From Bacteroidota bacterium (GTDB lineage: Bacteria; Bacteroidota; Ignavibacteria; Ignavibacteriales; Ignavibacteriaceae): DNA of 7,905 nt. Each line of letters starts with the position of its first letter. Within the stretch, counting starts at the first letter, position 1. Location: positions 1-7,905 of the forward strand of contig JAJYOQ010000181.1 of NCBI GenBank assembly GCA_021796135.1, given 5' to 3'. Under the pieces are notes generated by a model. It did no database searches and was not told the DNA's origin. It saw nothing but the letters and a program-made list of their open reading frames with translations. Positions 5,099-7,905 of this stretch are shown here, one piece after another. The translations under genes were made by a program, and so were the position numbers.

Positions 5099-7876
5099 TT
5101 ATTTCTTTTTTTTAGCTGTCTTTACATCAGCTTTTGCTTTATTTTTTTTACCGGCATTTTCTTTTACAACAGCACGTGCAGCTGCTAATCGTGCAATCGG
5201 AACTCTGAAAGGAGAACAACTAACGTAGTTTAATCCTGTTCTATGACAGAATTCAACTGATGCCGGCTCACCTCCGTGCTCACCGCAAATTCCGACTTTT
5301 AGATCAGAACGTGTAGATCGACCTTTTTCAGTTCCCATTTTAACAAGTTGTCCGACTCCTTCTTGATCAAGAACTTCAAACGGATCATTCGGTAATATTT
5401 CATCCTGAACATATAGAGGAAGGAATTTACCGGCATCGTCTCTTGAGAGTCCAAAAGTAGTTTGGGTAAGATCATTTGTTCCAAAGCTAAAGAACTCAGC
5501 GCTTTTTGCTATCTGATCAGCGGTTAAAGCAGCTCTTGGAAGCTCAATCATAGTTCCTACCATATATGCTATTTTCTTTCCTTTTTCTTTCATAACATCG
5601 GCTGCAACTTTTCTAACAATTGTTTCCTGCAGCTTGAATTCTTTTAAATCACTTACAAGGGGAATCATAATTTCAGGTTTAACTTTTATACCTTTTGCTG
5701 CAACGTCGCAAGCAGCTTCCATTATTGCTCGAGCCTGCATTTCAGTTATTTCAGGATATAAAATACCAAGTCTGCATCCTCTGAATCCAAGCATCGGGTT
5801 GAACTCATGTAAGCTATCAATTTTTTGTTTCAGTTTTTCTAAAGGAATATTTAATGCATCTGCTAATTCCTGTTGTTCTTTTTCTGAATGAGGTAAAAAT
5901 TCATGAAGCGGAGGATCCAGGGTTCTTATGGTTGTAGGCAAACCTTTCATCACTTCAAATATACCTGCGAAATCTTCTCTTTGCAAAGGAAGAAGTTCCC
6001 CTAAAGCTGATTTTCTGTCTTCTAATGTATCAGAAACAATCATTTTTCGTACTGACATGATTCGGTCCCCACCGAAAAACATGTGTTCAGTTCTGCAAAG
6101 ACCTATACCTTCAGCACCGAAAGCAACTGCATTAGAAGCTTGATCGGGTTGATCGGCATTTGTCCTGATATTTAGTTTTCTCAATTTATCTGCCCAGCTC
6201 ATTAAACTCGCATATGTTTGATATATAGGAGAATCTTTCGGATCAAGAGTTTTATTAATTAATACCTGAATAACTTCAGAGGGTTTTGTTTCAATTTTTC
6301 CTGAAATTACTTCACCGGTAGTACCGTCAATTGAAAGATAGTCTCCCTCGTGCAGAAGAATATCTTTTCCTTCGACGCCGACACTTCTTTCTCTATAATT
6401 AATTTTTAAGGTACCGCATCCTGCTACGCAAACTTTACCCATTTGTCTGGCAACTAAAGCTGCATGCGATGTCATTCCGCCTCGGGCTGTCAAAATTCCC
6501 TCAGCAGCATTCATTCCTTTAATGTCTTCCGGAGATGTTTCAATTCTAACCAAAATTACTTTTTCGCCTTTAGCAGCCATTTCTTCTGCATCTTGTGCGC
6601 TAAGTGCAATTTTACCAGAAGCTGCTCCAGGACCAGCATTCAATCCTTTTGCCAAAAGTTTTCCTTCATCAATTGCTTTTCGTTTTTGATCAAGATCAAA
6701 TATTGGACGCAAGAGTTGATTTAATTGATTAGGTTCTATGCGATTGATTGCTTCTTCTTTTTCAATTAGTCTTTCTTTAACCATATCAACAGCCATTTTT
6801 ACAGCAGCAAATCCCGTTCGTTTACCAACACGGCATTGAAGCATCCATAACTTCCCTTGCTGAATTGTAAATTCAATATCCATCATATCTTTATAATGTT
6901 TTTCAAGAGTTTTTCTAATACCGTCAAGTTGTTTGTATATAACTGGATCATCTTCTTTAAGTTTGGCAATCGGAAGCGGAGTTCTTATACCTGCAACTAC
7001 ATCTTCTCCTTGTGCATTGAAAAGATATTCGCCGTAAAAAATATTATCACCAGCAGCAGGATCGCGTGTAAAAGCAACACCTGTGCCTGAATCTTCTCCC
7101 ATATTACCAAAAACCATGGATTGAACATTGACTGCTGTTCCCCAGCTTGCGGGAATGGCATTCAGCTTTCTATACACTATTGCTCTGTCATTCATCCACG
7201 AACCAAAAACTGCACCTACTGCGCCCCATAATTGTTCCATCGGATCGTTTGGAAAATCATATCCCGTTTTTTCTTTAATTGCTGACTTGAATTCGGCAAC
7301 TAATTCTTTTAATTGTTCCGCAGTTAATTCGGTATCTAATTTTAATCCATTTGAATGTTTCTTATGCTCTAAAATTGCTTCAAACGGATCTTCGTCATGC
7401 TTATCAACCGGCTTTAAGCCCAACACAACATCACCATACATTTGAACAAATCTTCGATAAGAATCATAAGCAAAACGCGGATTATTGGTTTTTTTGATTA
7501 CACCTTCTACAGTTATATCATTCAGACCAAGATTAAGAATTGTGTCCATCATACCCGGCATTGAGGCTCTGGCGCCGCTTCTGACGGATACTAAGAGCGG
7601 ATTATTAGGATCACCGAATTTTGCTCCCATTGAGTTTTCAACTTTTTTTAAAGCTGATATGACCTGCTCCTTCAATTCTTTTGGGTATTTCCTTTTATTT
7701 TCATAATAGGAAGTACATACTTCAGTTGTTATTGTAAATCCCGCAGGTACAGGCAAGCCAATATTGACCATTTCCGCAAGATTGGCGCCTTTGCCGCCTA
7801 AAAGATTCTTCATCTCTGCTTTTCCTTCAGCACTTTTATTGCCAAAGAAATAAACATATTTCTTTTTACTAGCCAT
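5099..7876 (-). CDS. ppdK: Pyruvate, phosphate dikinase
   Basis: This cytoplasmic, reversible enzyme converts pyruvate, ATP and phosphate to phosphoenolpyruvate, AMP and pyrophosphate, serving gluconeogenesis or PPi-linked glycolysis. The 925 residues have the full three-domain order. The N-terminal ATP-grasp domain has [10 protein letters not shown] (27-36), [16 protein letters not shown] (97-112) and [14 protein letters not shown] (260-273, close to the Gly-rich ATP site). The central phosphohistidine domain has [15 protein letters not shown] (466-480), with the swivelling His471 and adjacent regulatory-type Thr469. The C-terminal PEP/pyruvate barrel has GLCRTEHMF (592-600), [10 protein letters not shown] (651-660), MIELPRAAL (776-784), [13 protein letters not shown] (797-809) and GICGEHGG (862-869), with the catalytic Cys864. 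The start is supported by AAAGG nine bases upstream. A Lys-rich tail of about 20 residues follows the usual end ([11 protein letters not shown]), giving a length above the roughly 875 residues typical of bacterial enzymes. A strong terminator follows the gene. Confidence 0.98.
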   Translation of the reverse strand: MASKKKYVYFFGNKSAEGKAEMKNLLGGKGANLAEMVNIGLPVPAGFTITTEVCTSYYENKRKYPKELKEQVISALKKVENSMGAKFGDPNNPLLVSVRSGARASMPGMMDTILNLGLNDITVEGVIKKTNNPRFAYDSYRRFVQMYGDVVLGLKPVDKHDEDPFEAILEHKKHSNGLKLDTELTAEQLKELVAEFKSAIKEKTGYDFPNDPMEQLWGAVGAVFGSWMNDRAIVYRKLNAIPASWGTAVNVQSMVFGNMGEDSGTGVAFTRDPAAGDNIFYGEYLFNAQGEDVVAGIRTPLPIAKLKEDDPVIYKQLDGIRKTLEKHYKDMMDIEFTIQQGKLWMLQCRVGKRTGFAAVKMAVDMVKERLIEKEEAINRIEPNQLNQLLRPIFDLDQKRKAIDEGKLLAKGLNAGPGAASGKIALSAQDAEEMAAKGEKVILVRIETSPEDIKGMNAAEGILTARGGMTSHAALVARQMGKVCVAGCGTLKINYRERSVGVEGKDILLHEGDYLSIDGTTGEVISGKIETKPSEVIQVLINKTLDPKDSPIYQTYASLMSWADKLRKLNIRTNADQPDQASNAVAFGAEGIGLCRTEHMFFGGDRIMSVRKMIVSDTLEDRKSALGELLPLQREDFAGIFEVMKGLPTTIRTLDPPLHEFLPHSEKEQQELADALNIPLEKLKQKIDSLHEFNPMLGFRGCRLGILYPEITEMQARAIMEAACDVAAKGIKVKPEIMIPLVSDLKEFKLQETIVRKVAADVMKEKGKKIAYMVGTMIELPRAALTADQIAKSAEFFSFGTNDLTQTTFGLSRDDAGKFLPLYVQDEILPNDPFEVLDQEGVGQLVKMGTEKGRSTRSDLKVGICGEHGGEPASVEFCHRTGLNYVSCSPFRVPIARLAAARAVVKENAGKKNKAKADVKTAKKKK

Positions 7877-7885
7877 TTTTATTTT

Positions 7886-7890
7886 CCTTT
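7886..7890 (-). promoter_or_regulatory. Shine-Dalgarno sequence of ppdK
   Basis: AAAGG on the minus strand lies nine bases before the ppdK ATG, inside an A-rich leader. It fixes the start at [12 protein letters not shown]. The promoter must lie beyond the right edge of the window. Confidence 0.6.
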
Positions 7891-7905
7891 TTTTTAATGA
7901 GTTAA

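Noticed and set aside
7128..7445. Plus-strand open frame of 105 codons opposite ppdK
   Set aside because: The minus strand here encodes conserved PpdK sequence; the plus frame looks like low-complexity by-product sequence.
1..7905. A novel multi-gene system, CRISPR array, toxin-antitoxin pair, insertion sequence or RNA gene
   Set aside because: Nearly all coding sequence is accounted for by familiar housekeeping genes, and I saw no direct-repeat array, transposase, terminal inverted repeats or tRNA-like cloverleaf in the short gaps.

Overview
This is a compact, AT-rich piece of bacterial housekeeping chromosome. Six complete genes lie on the minus strand, one complete gene lies on the plus strand, and a broken or partial minus-strand gene sits at the left edge. 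I found no mobile element, CRISPR array, tRNA or rRNA, and I do not see an undescribed defence or biosynthetic system. The low GC, the sparse Shine-Dalgarno signals (clear only before ppdK and queA) and the general look of the proteins suggest the Bacteroidota/Chlorobiota/Ignavibacteriota group, perhaps an Ignavibacteria-like organism. That placement is an impression, not a demonstrated assignment.

Layout, left to right. At 1-184 (minus) there is a piece of a UbiX-type flavin prenyltransferase. It carries the central SSGS and PCSM motifs, but an in-frame stop lies just upstream and no N-terminal Rossmann motif is present. At 166-807 (plus) there is a small exported protein made of two tandem lipocalin-like repeats. 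It converges on gpsA (833-1828, minus), which sits 3 bp behind plsY (1832-2506, minus). A 114-bp gap with a long AT-rich hairpin and candidate promoter elements separates plsY from a class I SAM-dependent methyltransferase-like gene (2621-3292, minus). Next come ispD (3301-3987, minus) and queA (3984-5018, minus), which overlap by ATGA. A strong intrinsic terminator at 5056-5081 ends the transcript of ppdK (5099-7876, minus).

How the genes work together. GpsA makes sn-glycerol-3-phosphate and PlsY acylates it, so these two form the entry step of phospholipid synthesis. IspD is the third step of the MEP isoprenoid pathway. QueA makes the epoxyqueuosine side chain on tRNA. PpdK interconverts pyruvate and phosphoenolpyruvate at the glycolysis/gluconeogenesis junction. 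The queA-ispD-methyltransferase block probably forms one transcript starting after the ppdK terminator, with plsY-gpsA either read through or started from the 2507-2620 gap. The queA-ispD link looks like co-transcription of unrelated functions.

The points most worth a second look are the truncated ubiX next to the plus-strand gene, a perfect 10-bp hairpin just inside the ispD reading frame, the internal duplication in the exported protein, and the methyltransferase lying between essential metabolic genes.
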